Shown here in pieces: positions 49,496 to 58,700 of a stretch of 64,000 nucleotides of DNA. The notes beneath the pieces are model-generated. The model saw nothing but the letters and a program-made list of their open reading frames with translations, did no database searches and was not told the origin of the DNA. Numbering within the stretch: position 1 is the first letter of the stretch; each line of letters starts with the position of its first letter. The stretch is from contig NZ_JACJVJ010000001.1 of the NCBI RefSeq assembly GCF_014237875.1, forward strand, positions 856,501 to 920,500. Reading direction: 5' to 3'. The stretch comes from Parasphingopyxis marina. GTDB taxonomy: Bacteria; Pseudomonadota; Alphaproteobacteria; Sphingomonadales; Sphingomonadaceae. The position numbers and the translations under genes are program-made.

Positions 49496-49895
49496 CCATC
49501 CCTCCATTCCGCCCGACGCGGTCGAGGAACGTCATCTCGCGGGGACCGGCCCGGGCGGGCAGAATGTCAACAAGGTCGCAACGGCGATCCAGCTGCGGGT
49601 CGATGTGTCGGCGCTGGACCTTGCGCCATCCGTCTATCGCCGTCTCAAGGAGCTTGCGGGCAGCCGGATGACGGCGGACGGGGCGCTCGTCCTCACGGCG
49701 CGCAGCCACCGGACGCAGGAGGCCAATCGGCGCGAAGCGCTGGCGCGGGTTGGCGCGTTGCTGGACAAAGCCCGCCAGCGTCCAGCCTACCGCATCAAGA
49801 CCAAGCCGAGCCGGTCCGCCAAGGCCAAGCGGGTGGACAAGAAGAAGGCGCGTAGCCAGATCAAGCAGGCGCGCGGGAAACCGCGGCTGGACTAG
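49482..49895 (+). CDS. arfB: alternative ribosome-rescue peptidyl-tRNA hydrolase
   Basis: 137 residues: GGQ motif in GTGPGGQNVNKV, and a basic C-terminal tail (KAKRVDKKKARSQIKQARGK) that enters the empty mRNA channel. It releases peptides from stalled, non-stop ribosomes. The family's N-terminal placement of GGQ near residue 26 and the length match ArfB (YaeJ). Overlaps the pseudouridine synthase gene and precedes msrC. Confidence 0.95.
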   Translation: MPRPDHPSIPPDAVEERHLAGTGPGGQNVNKVATAIQLRVDVSALDLAPSVYRRLKELAGSRMTADGALVLTARSHRTQEANRREALARVGALLDKARQRPAYRIKTKPSRSAKAKRVDKKKARSQIKQARGKPRLD

Positions 49896-49917
49896 GCCCT
49901 TCGACCAGGAACGCCCG

Positions 49918-50406
49918 ATGCACGAAATCGCCATTACCACAACGCAGGACAAGCCGGCGCTCTATGCCGATCTCCTTTCGGCACTCGACGGGCTGACGGC
50001 GGACGAACCCGATGCCATCGCCAATATGGCGAATGCAGCGGCGCTGCTTTGGGAATATCTGCCGGATATCAATTGGGCCGGCTTCTACCGGCTGGTCGGC
50101 GAGGAATTGGTGCTGGGGCCGTTCCAGGGGAAGGTCGCCTGTATCCGGATCGCGATAGGCGCCGGCGTATGCGGCACGGCAGCGGCGACGCGCGAGACGC
50201 AGTGCATCGCGGATGTCGATGCCTTTCCCGGTCACATCCCCTGCGATGCCGCCTCGGCCTCGGAACTGGTTGTGCCAATCGTCGCCGACAACCGGCTGAT
50301 CGGCGTTCTCGATATCGACAGTCCGTCGAAAGCGCGTTTCGATGGCGAGGATGTCAGAGGCTGTGAAGCGTTGGTGGATCTGCTTGCGTCGCGGCTGACG
50401 GGCTAG
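49918..50406 (+). CDS. msrC: free methionine-(R)-sulfoxide reductase (GAF domain)
   Basis: 162-residue GAF-domain enzyme that reduces free Met-R-sulfoxide. Cysteines at 75, 85 and 109 (VACIRIAIGAGVC and FPGHIPCD) reproduce the spacing of the catalytic/resolving set of E. coli fRMsr (Cys84, 94, 118). WAGFYRLVGEELVLGPFQG is also characteristic. Cytosolic. It follows arfB by 22 bp, with AGGAACG upstream. Confidence 0.92.
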   Translation: MHEIAITTTQDKPALYADLLSALDGLTADEPDAIANMANAAALLWEYLPDINWAGFYRLVGEELVLGPFQGKVACIRIAIGAGVCGTAAATRETQCIADVDAFPGHIPCDAASASELVVPIVADNRLIGVLDIDSPSKARFDGEDVRGCEALVDLLASRLTG

Positions 50407-50552
50407 CCACCCCAGCAAAAGCATTGCTTCAAATCGGGACAGAAACCTCCCGAAAGCCGCGTGGCGTGGCCCTTCCGAAACTGTTAAGAAAAGGTAAATG
50501 GTGGTGCCGGGCGCGTTCGCCGGCCAGGCAGTTCAGGCAGGAAGGGCAAGAC

Positions 50553-51701
50553 ATGCGGACCTTAGTATTTCTCGGCATTTTGGCGGTTTCCGCAGCATTG
50601 CCTGCGGCGGGCCAGGCGCAATCCGAATCGGGTGGATCGAGCGCCGGCGTGGCGACGGCGACCCAGGCGATGCGCGGCGCCGGTGGTGGTTGGCAGGGTG
50701 GCGGAAGCCGGCAGGGCGGCGGCAACTGGGGCGCGCGCGGCGGCGGTAATTGGCATGGCGGCGGTAGCTGGGGCACGCGCGGCGGTGGCAATTGGAGCGG
50801 CGGCCATGGCGGTTCGACCTATGTCTGGCGTGGTGGTGGCGGATATCGGGGCGGCTATAGCCGGGGCCATCGGTTCTTCGTCGGCGGGTACATGCCGACC
50901 TATTTTCTCGCGCCGCGCTATTATGTGGTGAACTATCCCTATTATGGCCTCGCCCAGCCGGCCTATGGCTATCGCTGGGTTCGCTATTATGACGACGCCT
51001 ATATGGTCGATGGGCGCGGATATATCGTCGATTACCGCACCGGCGTTCCCTATCAGGGGGGGTATCGGGGCGATCGCCAATATGACGACCGTTATTATGA
51101 CGATCGCCGCGACGAGCGCGATTATCGGGACCGCCGCGGCGGTGACGGTGCCGCCGCCGGGGCCGTGATCGGCGGCCTTGTTGGCGGCGTGGCGGGTAAT
51201 CGCATTGCGGGGAGCGGCCACCGCACCGAAGGCACGATCATAGGCGCGGGTATCGGCGCGATCACCGGCGCGGCCATCGGCACCGCATCGGAGCGCAGTC
51301 GCTATCGCGATGACGGCTATCGGGGAGGGCATCATCGCGGCCCTGTCCCCGAATATGTCGGCGAGGGCGATTACTATCCGCAGATGGAATATGGCACGAC
51401 CTACGACTATGAATATCGCGACGAGCGCGCCGCGCCGCCGCCGGCTTATTATGCGCCGCCGCCCGTCCAGACCCATGTCCAGGTCGGCGGGGCGGCATCG
51501 CACGCCGTCAGCTATGCCGGCGGCGGGCAGAGCGCGACGACGACGATCGTGGTCAATCCGGCACCGGCCGTGACGACAACCACCACCTTTATCGAGGAAG
51601 AAGTCGAATATGTCGCGCCGCGCCGCCGCGCGCGGAGGCCCGCGCGCCGCACCGCGCCGCAGCCGACATGCCGCGTCGTTTGCCCGTGCGTCTGCAACTA
51701 G
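50553..51701 (+). CDS. exported Gly/Tyr-rich protein with glycine-zipper and RcnB-like region
   Basis: 382 residues: signal peptide (MRTLVFLGILAVSAALPAAGQAQ) and a Gly/Trp-rich repeat zone of about 50 residues (blocks of RGGGNW). Next is an RcnB-like Tyr-rich stretch (YYVVNYPYYGL, YRWVRYYDDAYMVD), then an Asp/Arg/Tyr-rich segment. A glycine-zipper (GAAAGAVIGGLVGGVAGNRIAG) and an Arg-rich end with CRVVCPCVCN follow. Probably periplasmic or outer-membrane associated. A near-CtrA box (TTAA-N7-TAAA) lies at 50484-50498. Function unknown. Confidence 0.75.
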   Translation: MRTLVFLGILAVSAALPAAGQAQSESGGSSAGVATATQAMRGAGGGWQGGGSRQGGGNWGARGGGNWHGGGSWGTRGGGNWSGGHGGSTYVWRGGGGYRGGYSRGHRFFVGGYMPTYFLAPRYYVVNYPYYGLAQPAYGYRWVRYYDDAYMVDGRGYIVDYRTGVPYQGGYRGDRQYDDRYYDDRRDERDYRDRRGGDGAAAGAVIGGLVGGVAGNRIAGSGHRTEGTIIGAGIGAITGAAIGTASERSRYRDDGYRGGHHRGPVPEYVGEGDYYPQMEYGTTYDYEYRDERAAPPPAYYAPPPVQTHVQVGGAASHAVSYAGGGQSATTTIVVNPAPAVTTTTTFIEEEVEYVAPRRRARRPARRTAPQPTCRVVCPCVCN

Positions 51702-51718
51702 CCTAGGGGCAGGGGGAG

Positions 51719-51755
51719 AAAAGGGCGGCCGGAGCGCGTCTCCGCCGCCCTTTTT
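51719..51755 (+). terminator. intrinsic terminator after the Gly/Tyr-rich gene
   Basis: AAGGGCGGC pairs with GCCGCCCTT and GGAG with CTCC (one bulged C), five-base loop, then TTTTT. It lies 20 bp after the stop codon. Confidence 0.85.
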
Positions 51756-51775
51756 GATTCACGGTGAGAAAACCG

Positions 51776-53107
51776 TCAGTAACGCCTCGGCCCACCGCCA
51801 AAGGTAACGATGCTCTCCGCGCCGTTTTCCGAAATCGTCGAGACGCCGAAAAAATGATCGTCGACCACGACATTTTCCAGCGTCAGTGCGGTTGCGCCGA
51901 TCACGTCCTGGCTATGTTCCCATTCCAGCCGGTCGTTGCGCCGCCAATGCACGCGGTAGCGCGCCGCGCTTTCCACCGCTTCCCATGTGATAGTGGTGTC
52001 AGGCGAAACCGCGCCGGCGATGACCACCGATGAGGGCGGTGGCGGCGCGTTGGCAAGTTCGCGCGCAGCAGCGATATTGAGCGCGGTTACCCGGGCGAGA
52101 TAGGGAAAGTCCATATAGTCGGCCGTGTCGCCGTAGAAGACGCCGTCCTCGGTTCGCAGATCCTGATGCTGGTGCGCATAATTCTCCGCGCCCACGGTAA
52201 AGCGCACGGCGGGGAAACCCGCGGCGAGCATCGGGATATGGTCGCCACCGCGGCTGAACCGGTCAGGACGTCCGACCTTGAACACTTCGAGCCCGATCTG
52301 CGGGTTTTCTTCGCCGACCCGCTCGATCAGCCGTGCGAGCGCCCGCGACGGGCCGTCCATCTCGCCGCCGTTTCCGCGCCGGGCGATCTGCGCGTCCATC
52401 TCTTCCGACGAGCGGATGCCTTCCGAAAAGACGCGCACCCTGCCGTCGACGATCTCGCCGGAGCTACCGAGCGTGTTGCCGACGATATCGTTGTTGAGCA
52501 CCGCGGCGACGTCCCAGCCCTGTTCCTGCGCATGCCGCGCGAGCAGCTGGCCGCCCCACAGCCCCTGTTCCTCGCCCGAAAGCAGCGCGAAGACGATCGT
52601 CGCGCCATGCTCTTCGCCGCTCAGCACGCGCGCCGCCTCGATGACGAGCGCGGTGCCCGATCCGTCGTCATTGGCGCCGGGTGCGTCGCTCGTGGAATCC
52701 ATCGGATCGGAAACGCGGCTGTCGATATGGCCCTGGATGATGATGACGCGGTCGGGATGGGTCGTGCCGCGCTGGATGGCGAGCACGTCCTCGACGACGA
52801 CGCCATCGGGCGCGCGATCGCCGGTGAAGGTGTCGGATATCCGCCGGACTTCGATACATCCGCCGCACTGCATGGAATAGGTCTGGAACTGGTCAGCACC
52901 CCAGTTGCGCGCAGCGCCGATCCCGCGCGTCGGGTGGTCGGCACTCGACAGGGTGTGCCGCGTGCCGAAGGAAACAAGCCGCTCGACCAGCGCGCGCATT
53001 CGCTCCGGCGAGGTGGCGTCGGCGGGGCTGGCATCCGTTTGCGCCGATGCCGGCGCGGAGAGCGCAATTGAGAGCGCGGCGGCGGAGAGAAGGAGGTGCT
53101 TTGTCAT
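51776..53107 (-). CDS. secreted M28-family zinc aminopeptidase
   Basis: 443 residues: signal peptide (MTKHLLLSAAALSIALSAPASA) and an M28 catalytic domain. Metal and catalytic motifs in order are QGHIDSR, GANDDGSGTALV, SGEEQGLWG, NNDIVG and, late, YAHQHQD. A C-terminal fibronectin-III-like segment (SPDTTITWEAVESAARYRVHWRR) follows. It probably trims peptides in the periplasm or outside. Start at MTKHLLL gives the signal peptide; the upstream frame is not homologous. Confidence 0.93.
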   Translation of the reverse strand: MTKHLLLSAAALSIALSAPASAQTDASPADATSPERMRALVERLVSFGTRHTLSSADHPTRGIGAARNWGADQFQTYSMQCGGCIEVRRISDTFTGDRAPDGVVVEDVLAIQRGTTHPDRVIIIQGHIDSRVSDPMDSTSDAPGANDDGSGTALVIEAARVLSGEEHGATIVFALLSGEEQGLWGGQLLARHAQEQGWDVAAVLNNDIVGNTLGSSGEIVDGRVRVFSEGIRSSEEMDAQIARRGNGGEMDGPSRALARLIERVGEENPQIGLEVFKVGRPDRFSRGGDHIPMLAAGFPAVRFTVGAENYAHQHQDLRTEDGVFYGDTADYMDFPYLARVTALNIAAARELANAPPPPSSVVIAGAVSPDTTITWEAVESAARYRVHWRRNDRLEWEHSQDVIGATALTLENVVVDDHFFGVSTISENGAESIVTFGGGPRRY

Positions 53108-53162
53108 AAGCTGCAGGCTGACGCTTTCCGGGAGCCAAGGCAAGGGTGCCCGAGCGCCTATT

Positions 53163-53615
53163 TTACCCCAGCTTCTCCAGCTCTTCGAAGCTGAGATTGC
53201 CGGGTACGATAATGACGGGGCAGGGCAGGTCTCCGGCGATGCTCGTGAAATGTGTGACGAGCGGACCAGGCGATCCGCCCGCCGCTGCACCGAGCATGAT
53301 GCCGGCGATATTCTCGCTTTCCTCGACCGCCTCGCGAACCATCTTGACCGGATCGCCGCGTTTCACCGTGATCTTGGGCTGGACGCCGGTCACTTCGACC
53401 AGTTCTCCCGCCGCCTGAGCGACGGCGGCTTCGGCGCGCAGCTGCGCCTCTTCCTCGAACGTCGCTTCGACGGCGGCCCAGTTCACGAATTCCTGCGGCG
53501 GAATCAGCGCGACGATCTCGACCGTGCGACCCAGCCTGATCGCGCGCACGGCTGCATAGTGAAGCGCGGTTTTCGCTTCCGCTGTCTCGTCGATGACGAC
53601 CAGATAGGTCCGCAT
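53163..53615 (-). CDS. universal stress protein (UspA family)
   Basis: 150 residues with alpha/beta Usp fold: N-terminal MRTYLVVIDETAEAKTALHYA and C-terminal IMLGAAAGGSPGPLVTHFTS, a degenerate form of the ATP-binding GxxG(9)G(S/T) motif. Usp proteins respond to stress or starvation; the specific role is unknown. Ribosome site GGGGGCG before ATG. Divergent from the membrane protein at 53758. Confidence 0.88.
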   Translation of the reverse strand: MRTYLVVIDETAEAKTALHYAAVRAIRLGRTVEIVALIPPQEFVNWAAVEATFEEEAQLRAEAAVAQAAGELVEVTGVQPKITVKRGDPVKMVREAVEESENIAGIMLGAAAGGSPGPLVTHFTSIAGDLPCPVIIVPGNLSFEELEKLG

Positions 53616-53757
53616 CTTTCGCCCCCTTGCAAACCGGATGCTCAATCGCCCGAAGACTGCGACAATATCGGTTCGCTGGCAAGCAAAGGGCGTCGGCCGG
53701 GCTGTTCGCAAAGCCGGTTGGGCGCTATGTTGGGACGCTGAACCAAGAGGAACAGGC

Positions 53758-54177
53758 GTGAACAAGGCGATATTCTGGGGGGTTACGATGTTGGCGCTGC
53801 TGCTCAACGGCTTCGGCGTCTACGATCTCTACATGACGATCATGCACGATCCTGCCTATCTGCAGCATGTTCCGGCGGAAATGATCGCGATGATCGACGC
53901 TTTTCCCGAATGGCGCCGGCTGCTCTGGATCGTCGGCATATTCATGGCCGCGATCGCGGCCGTGCTGATGCTGCTGCGCATGGCGATGGCCGAGCGCGTC
54001 TTCTGGGCGACCGCCGCCTTCATGGGAATCGGGTTTCTCGGCTATGATCTGCCGTTCGGAAACGGGCTGGAAGGCTATGGCACTGCCGGTGTTATATTTT
54101 CTTTCGTGCTTATCGGCATTCAGGCCGCCTTCGCCCTTTACGCACGCCGGGCGGCGCGGCATGGAATGCTGCGCTAA
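53758..54177 (+). CDS. four-helix integral membrane protein, unknown
   Basis: 139 residues with four hydrophobic helices (starting [27 protein letters not shown]; then [54 protein letters not shown]). GTG start with AAGAGGAACAGG upstream. No family recognised. It lies 32 bp before pdhC and might be cotranscribed with it. Confidence 0.75.
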   Translation: MNKAIFWGVTMLALLLNGFGVYDLYMTIMHDPAYLQHVPAEMIAMIDAFPEWRRLLWIVGIFMAAIAAVLMLLRMAMAERVFWATAAFMGIGFLGYDLPFGNGLEGYGTAGVIFSFVLIGIQAAFALYARRAARHGMLR

Positions 54178-54209
54178 ACGCCGCGCTTGAGGGAGCCAGG
54201 GATAAAGAC

Positions 54210-55490
54210 ATGCCCATCGAATTGAAGATGCCCGCGCTTTCGCCGACCATGGAGGAAGGCACGCTTGCCACATGGTTGGTGAAGGAGGGCGACGAGATTT
54301 CGTCCGGCGATATCATGGCCGAGATCGAAACCGACAAGGCGACGATGGAATTCGAAGCGGTCGATGAGGGTATTCTTGCCAAGATTTTGGTGCCCGAAGG
54401 GACCGACGAGGTCGCGGTCGGCACGGTGATCGCGCTGATCGCCGAAGAAGGCGAAGACCCGGCGAGCATCGAGGCGCCGTCGGGCGATACGAAACCGGCT
54501 CCTGCGCCCGCGAAGCAAGAGGCCAAGGAAGAGGAGGACGACGCTGCTGCTCCGGCGCCCGCTCCTGCTGCACCGACTCCCGCACCGGCAGCGCCGGTTG
54601 CCGATGGCGACCGGATCAAGGCGAGCCCGTTGGCAAGGCGCCTGGCCGAAGCCAGAGGCGTCGATCTGGCCAGCCTGTCTGGCAGCGGACCCAAGGGGCG
54701 GATCGTCAAGGCGGATATCGAGGCGGCGGATGGCGGCGCGCCTGCGAAAAGCTCCACCGCTGCGCCGATGGCTCAATCCGCGCCGGTCGATCTGGGCGAT
54801 ATCCCGCACGAGACCGAAAAGCTCTCGAACATGCGCAAGACGATCGCGCGCCGGCTGACCGAGGCGAAGCAGACGGTTCCGCATATCTATCTCACCGTCG
54901 ATATCCGGCTCGATGCGCTGCTGAAGCTGCGCAGCGAGCTCAACGCCTCGCTGGAGCCGCGCGGCATCAAACTGTCGGTCAACGATCTCCTCATCAAGGC
55001 GCTGGCGCTCTCGCTGATGCAGGTGCCCAAGTGCAATGTGTCCTTCGCGGGCGACCAGCTGATCAGCTATAGCCGCGCCGATATCTCGGTGGCGGTCAGC
55101 ATCCCGGGTGGCCTGATCACGCCGATCGTCGCCGGCGCGGACCAGAAGACGGTCTCGGCGATTTCGACCGAGATGAAGGAACTCGCGGAGCGCGCCAAGG
55201 ACGGGAAGCTCCAGCCGCACGAATATCAGGGCGGGACGGCCAGCATCTCGAACATGGGCATGTTCGGCATCAAGGCGTTCGACGCGGTGATCAACCCGCC
55301 TCAGGGCATGATCATGGCGATCGGCGCGGGCGAGAAGCGCCCCTATGTGATCGACGACAGCTTGCAGATCGCGACAATCATGTCCGCCACCGGCAGCTTC
55401 GATCACCGCGCCATCGACGGCGCCGACGGCGCGCAGCTGATGCAGGCGTTCAAACAGCTCGTCGAAAACCCGCTGGGGATGCTCGCATAA
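54210..55490 (+). CDS. pdhC: pyruvate dehydrogenase E2, dihydrolipoyl acetyltransferase
   Basis: 426 residues: one lipoyl domain with lipoylated Lys 43 ([11 protein letters not shown]), a Pro/Ala-rich linker, the peripheral-subunit binding domain ([16 protein letters not shown]), and the catalytic domain ending [12 protein letters not shown] (His 399, Asp 403). It transfers acetyl from the lipoyl arm to CoA. The opening [17 protein letters not shown] is the alphaproteobacterial/mitochondrial type. Overlaps lpd at TAATGG. The E1 genes are not in this window. Confidence 0.96.
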   Translation: MPIELKMPALSPTMEEGTLATWLVKEGDEISSGDIMAEIETDKATMEFEAVDEGILAKILVPEGTDEVAVGTVIALIAEEGEDPASIEAPSGDTKPAPAPAKQEAKEEEDDAAAPAPAPAAPTPAPAAPVADGDRIKASPLARRLAEARGVDLASLSGSGPKGRIVKADIEAADGGAPAKSSTAAPMAQSAPVDLGDIPHETEKLSNMRKTIARRLTEAKQTVPHIYLTVDIRLDALLKLRSELNASLEPRGIKLSVNDLLIKALALSLMQVPKCNVSFAGDQLISYSRADISVAVSIPGGLITPIVAGADQKTVSAISTEMKELAERAKDGKLQPHEYQGGTASISNMGMFGIKAFDAVINPPQGMIMAIGAGEKRPYVIDDSLQIATIMSATGSFDHRAIDGADGAQLMQAFKQLVENPLGMLA

Positions 55491-56890
55491 TGGCTGACCA
55501 ATACGATCTTATCATTCTGGGCTCCGGCCCCGGCGGTTATGTCGCGGCGATCCGGGCTTCGCAGCTCGGGCTCAAGGTAGCGATCGTCGAGCGGGAACTG
55601 CTGGGCGGCATCTGCCTCAACTGGGGCTGCATCCCGACCAAGGCGCTGCTGCGGACGAGCGAGATCTATCACTATATGACGCACGCGGAATCCTACGGGC
55701 TTTCGGCGGAGAAACCCGGTTTCGATCTGAAGAAGATCGTCGAGCGGTCGCGCGGCGTGGCTAAGCAGCTCAACATGGGCGTCACGGGCCTCATGAAGAA
55801 GAACAAGGTCGACGTGCATCTTGGCACAGGCACGATCACGGCCAAGGGCAAGATGAGCGTCGAGGATGCCGAGGGGAAGAAGACCGAGCTTTCCCCAAAA
55901 AACATCATGGTCGCGACGGGCGCCCGCGCTCGCGACCTGCCCTTCGCCAAGGCCGATGGCAAGCGCATCTGGACTTACCGCCACGCGATGGTGCCGCAAG
56001 AGGTGCCGACGAAACTGCTCGTCATCGGATCGGGCGCGATCGGCATCGAATTCGCCAGCTTCTATTCGGATCTCGGCGCGGAGGTGACGGTCGTCGAGAT
56101 GCTGCCGCGCATCCTGCCCGTCGAAGACGAGGCGATTTCCAAGCATATGGAAAAGACGCTGAAGAAGCAGGGCATGACGATAATGACCGGCGCGGGCGTC
56201 GAGAAGCTGGAAGCCGGCGCCAAGGGCGTGAAGGCCGCGATCAAGGATGCCAAGGGCAAGGTCAGCGAAACCGAATTCAGCCACGCCATCGTCGCCATCG
56301 GCATCGTGCCTAATACCGAAGGTGTGGGGCTCGATGCGCTGGGCGTGAAGACCGCCAAGAATGGCCATATCGAGGTGGACGGCTATGGCCGGACCAATGT
56401 CGAGGGAATCCTCGCCATCGGGGACGTCACCGGCCCGCCCTGGCTTGCGCACAAGGCCAGCCATGAAGGCGTGGTCGCGGTCGAGAAGCTGGCGGGCGGG
56501 AATCCGCATCCCTTCGAGACATGGAACATTCCGGGCTGCACCTATTCGCGCCCGCAGGTGGCGAGCGTCGGCTTTACCGAAGCCAAGGCCAAAGAGGCCG
56601 GGCACAAGGTGAAGGTCGGTAACTTCCCCTTTATCGGCAACGGCAAGGCGATTGCGCTCGGCGAGGCCGAGGGATTTATCAAGACGGTGTTCGATGCGGA
56701 GACCGGCGAGCTATTGGGTGCGCATATGGTCGGCGCCGAGGTCACCGAGTTGATCCAGGGCTATGCGGTCGCGCGGCAGCTGGAAACGACCGAGGCCGAG
56801 CTGATGGAAACTGTCTTCCCGCATCCCACCCTGTCGGAGATGATGCACGAAAGCGTCCTCGACGCATATGATCGTGTGCTGCATATCTAG
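55490..56890 (+). CDS. lpdA: dihydrolipoyl dehydrogenase (E3)
   Basis: 466-residue flavoprotein that reoxidises dihydrolipoamide with NAD+. FAD site GSGPGGYVAAIRASQLG, redox disulfide GGICLNWGC (Cys 42, Cys 47), NAD site GSGAIGIEFAS, FAD motif ILAIGDVTG and the C-terminal active-site HPTLSE are all intact. Its start overlaps the pdhC stop, so it is the E3 dedicated to that complex. Confidence 0.97.
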   Translation: MADQYDLIILGSGPGGYVAAIRASQLGLKVAIVERELLGGICLNWGCIPTKALLRTSEIYHYMTHAESYGLSAEKPGFDLKKIVERSRGVAKQLNMGVTGLMKKNKVDVHLGTGTITAKGKMSVEDAEGKKTELSPKNIMVATGARARDLPFAKADGKRIWTYRHAMVPQEVPTKLLVIGSGAIGIEFASFYSDLGAEVTVVEMLPRILPVEDEAISKHMEKTLKKQGMTIMTGAGVEKLEAGAKGVKAAIKDAKGKVSETEFSHAIVAIGIVPNTEGVGLDALGVKTAKNGHIEVDGYGRTNVEGILAIGDVTGPPWLAHKASHEGVVAVEKLAGGNPHPFETWNIPGCTYSRPQVASVGFTEAKAKEAGHKVKVGNFPFIGNGKAIALGEAEGFIKTVFDAETGELLGAHMVGAEVTELIQGYAVARQLETTEAELMETVFPHPTLSEMMHESVLDAYDRVLHI

Positions 56891-56914
56891 GCGGCAACAC
56901 ACAGGGGCACACAT

Positions 56915-58192
56915 ATGTTGAGATTGATCGCCGCGCTGGCGTTGCTGATGGCGCCCGTTGCCGCGGCCGCCGAAACGCTCGTCGTCACCGCCGACCGGAT
57001 GATCGATGTGTTGAACGGCCGCACGGTCGCCAATCCGGTGGTCGTCGTCACCGACGGCCGGATCGTGTCCGTATCGAGCGGCGAGATGCCGGGCGATTTG
57101 CCCGAGGATGCGGAGACTCTCGCGCTGCCCGGCATGACGATCCTGCCCGGCCTGATCGACATGCATGTCCATCTCGATGGCAGCGCCCTGATCGGCGGCT
57201 ATCGCGGGCTGCAATATACCGATGCCTTCTGGACGACCCTGGGTGTGCCCAATGCCGCGGCGATCCTCGAATCGGGTTTCACGACCGTACGCAATGTCGG
57301 CAGCGACAATTATGCCGATGTCGCGCTTCAGCAGGGAATCGATGACGGCTTCTATCCGGGTCCGCGCATCGTGCCGGCGACCTATGCCTTCGGCGCGACC
57401 GGGGGGCATTGCGATTCCAACGGCTTTCCGCCCTCCTGGGTGCCCCGCGACGGGGAACGCGGCGTCGACGGCGTCGAGGCCGTGCGCCGCCAGGTTCGCG
57501 AGAATCATCGCCGGGGCGCCGAGGTCATCAAGATCTGCGCGACCGGCGGCGTCTTTTCGCGCAACACCGATGTCGGTGCGCAGCAGATGACCGACGACGA
57601 GATTCGTACTGCGGTGGAAGAGGCCCACATGCTCGGCATGCGCATCGCCGCCCATGCGCATGGCAATGCCGGCATTCGCGCCGCGATCCGCAACGGCGTC
57701 GATACCGTCGAACATGCAAGCTTTCTCGACGACGAAACGATCCGCATGGCGATCCGCGCCGGCACCTGGCTGTCGATGGATATCTACAACACCGAATATA
57801 CGCTCGCCGAGGGCGAGGAAAATGGCGTGCCGGAGGAAAATCTCGCCAAGGAACGCCAGGTCGGCACCGTCCAGCGCGAAAGCTTCCGCCGTTCCGTCGA
57901 ACTCGGCGCGCGCCACGTTTTCGGTTCGGATGCAGGCGTTTACCCGCACGGGCTCGGCGGGCGGCAGTTTGCGCGTATGGTGCGTTTTGGGATGACACCG
58001 ATGCAGGCGATCCAGGCGGCGACGACCAACGCGGCGCAGGCGCTCGACCGGGTCGACGATGTCGGGGCGATCGCGGTTGGCCGCTATGGCGACATTATCG
58101 CGGTGGACGGCGATCCGCTGGCCGACATCTCGGCGCTCGAGGATGTCGATCTTGTCATCAAGGGTGGCGCTGTCGTCAGCGACCGGCGCTGA
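56915..58192 (+). CDS. exported amidohydrolase, prolidase-like
   Basis: 425 residues: signal peptide (MLRLIAALALLMAPVAAAA), then a metal-dependent TIM-barrel amidohydrolase. Ligands: H84 and H86 (DMHVHLDG), carboxylated Lys 206 (VIKICATGG), H247 (IAAHAHG), H267 (VEHASF) and D339 (FGSDAG). This set matches the subgroup of imidazolonepropionase/Xaa-Pro dipeptidase-like periplasmic enzymes that hydrolyse C-terminal dipeptide bonds. It follows lpdA by 24 bp but is probably functionally separate. Confidence 0.92.
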   Translation: MLRLIAALALLMAPVAAAAETLVVTADRMIDVLNGRTVANPVVVVTDGRIVSVSSGEMPGDLPEDAETLALPGMTILPGLIDMHVHLDGSALIGGYRGLQYTDAFWTTLGVPNAAAILESGFTTVRNVGSDNYADVALQQGIDDGFYPGPRIVPATYAFGATGGHCDSNGFPPSWVPRDGERGVDGVEAVRRQVRENHRRGAEVIKICATGGVFSRNTDVGAQQMTDDEIRTAVEEAHMLGMRIAAHAHGNAGIRAAIRNGVDTVEHASFLDDETIRMAIRAGTWLSMDIYNTEYTLAEGEENGVPEENLAKERQVGTVQRESFRRSVELGARHVFGSDAGVYPHGLGGRQFARMVRFGMTPMQAIQAATTNAAQALDRVDDVGAIAVGRYGDIIAVDGDPLADISALEDVDLVIKGGAVVSDRR

Positions 58193-58211
58193 TCATCGGC
58201 CGCGGCGATCG

Positions 58212-58700
58212 CTAGATAGCGGTCGAAACCTTTGCGGGCTCTTGCGACGGGCTGCCGGGGACTTTCGACTGCTGGTCGACCAGCTTCAGCGAGGGATCCT
58301 GCGGATCCTCCTTCTTCAGCGTGCCCGAGCTCTTGTGCCGGAAGCTGCCTTCGACATGGCCGCCCGGTGAAATGCTGAGCTTTTCGTAAGTCACATCGCC
58401 GACGACCTTGGCGGATGCCTCCACGATCAGTTCCTTCGCGGTGATCGAGCCTTCGACATTGCCGGAAATCCGGGCCTGTTCGGCGCTGATCCCGCCCTTG
58501 ATCATGCTGTTGGAGCCCTGAACGAGCGTTGCGCAGCGGATATCGCCTTCGACGCGGCCGTCGACATGGAGATCGACGGTGGCGTCGATGTCTCCCGATA
58601 CGGTGACGTCCGCACCGATGACCGAGAAGGTGGAGCTGTTGGCCGAGCTAGAGGGTATCGCCATTTCTTCGCTCGGCGCCGGATTGGATTTCGAGAACAT
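58212..58700 (-). CDS. bactofilin
   Basis: 162 residues: a central beta-helix bactofilin domain (about 25-125, ADVTVSGDIDATVDLHVDGRVEG, GNVEGSITAKELIVE, GGHVEGSF) flanked by disordered ends. Bactofilins self-assemble into cytoskeletal filaments and place cell wall enzymes. Its start lies inside the upstream M23 peptidase gene (53-bp overlap), a widespread pairing, so the two are coupled in expression and probably in function. Confidence 0.95.
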   Translation of the reverse strand: MFSKSNPAPSEEMAIPSSSANSSTFSVIGADVTVSGDIDATVDLHVDGRVEGDIRCATLVQGSNSMIKGGISAEQARISGNVEGSITAKELIVEASAKVVGDVTYEKLSISPGGHVEGSFRHKSSGTLKKEDPQDPSLKLVDQQSKVPGSPSQEPAKVSTAI

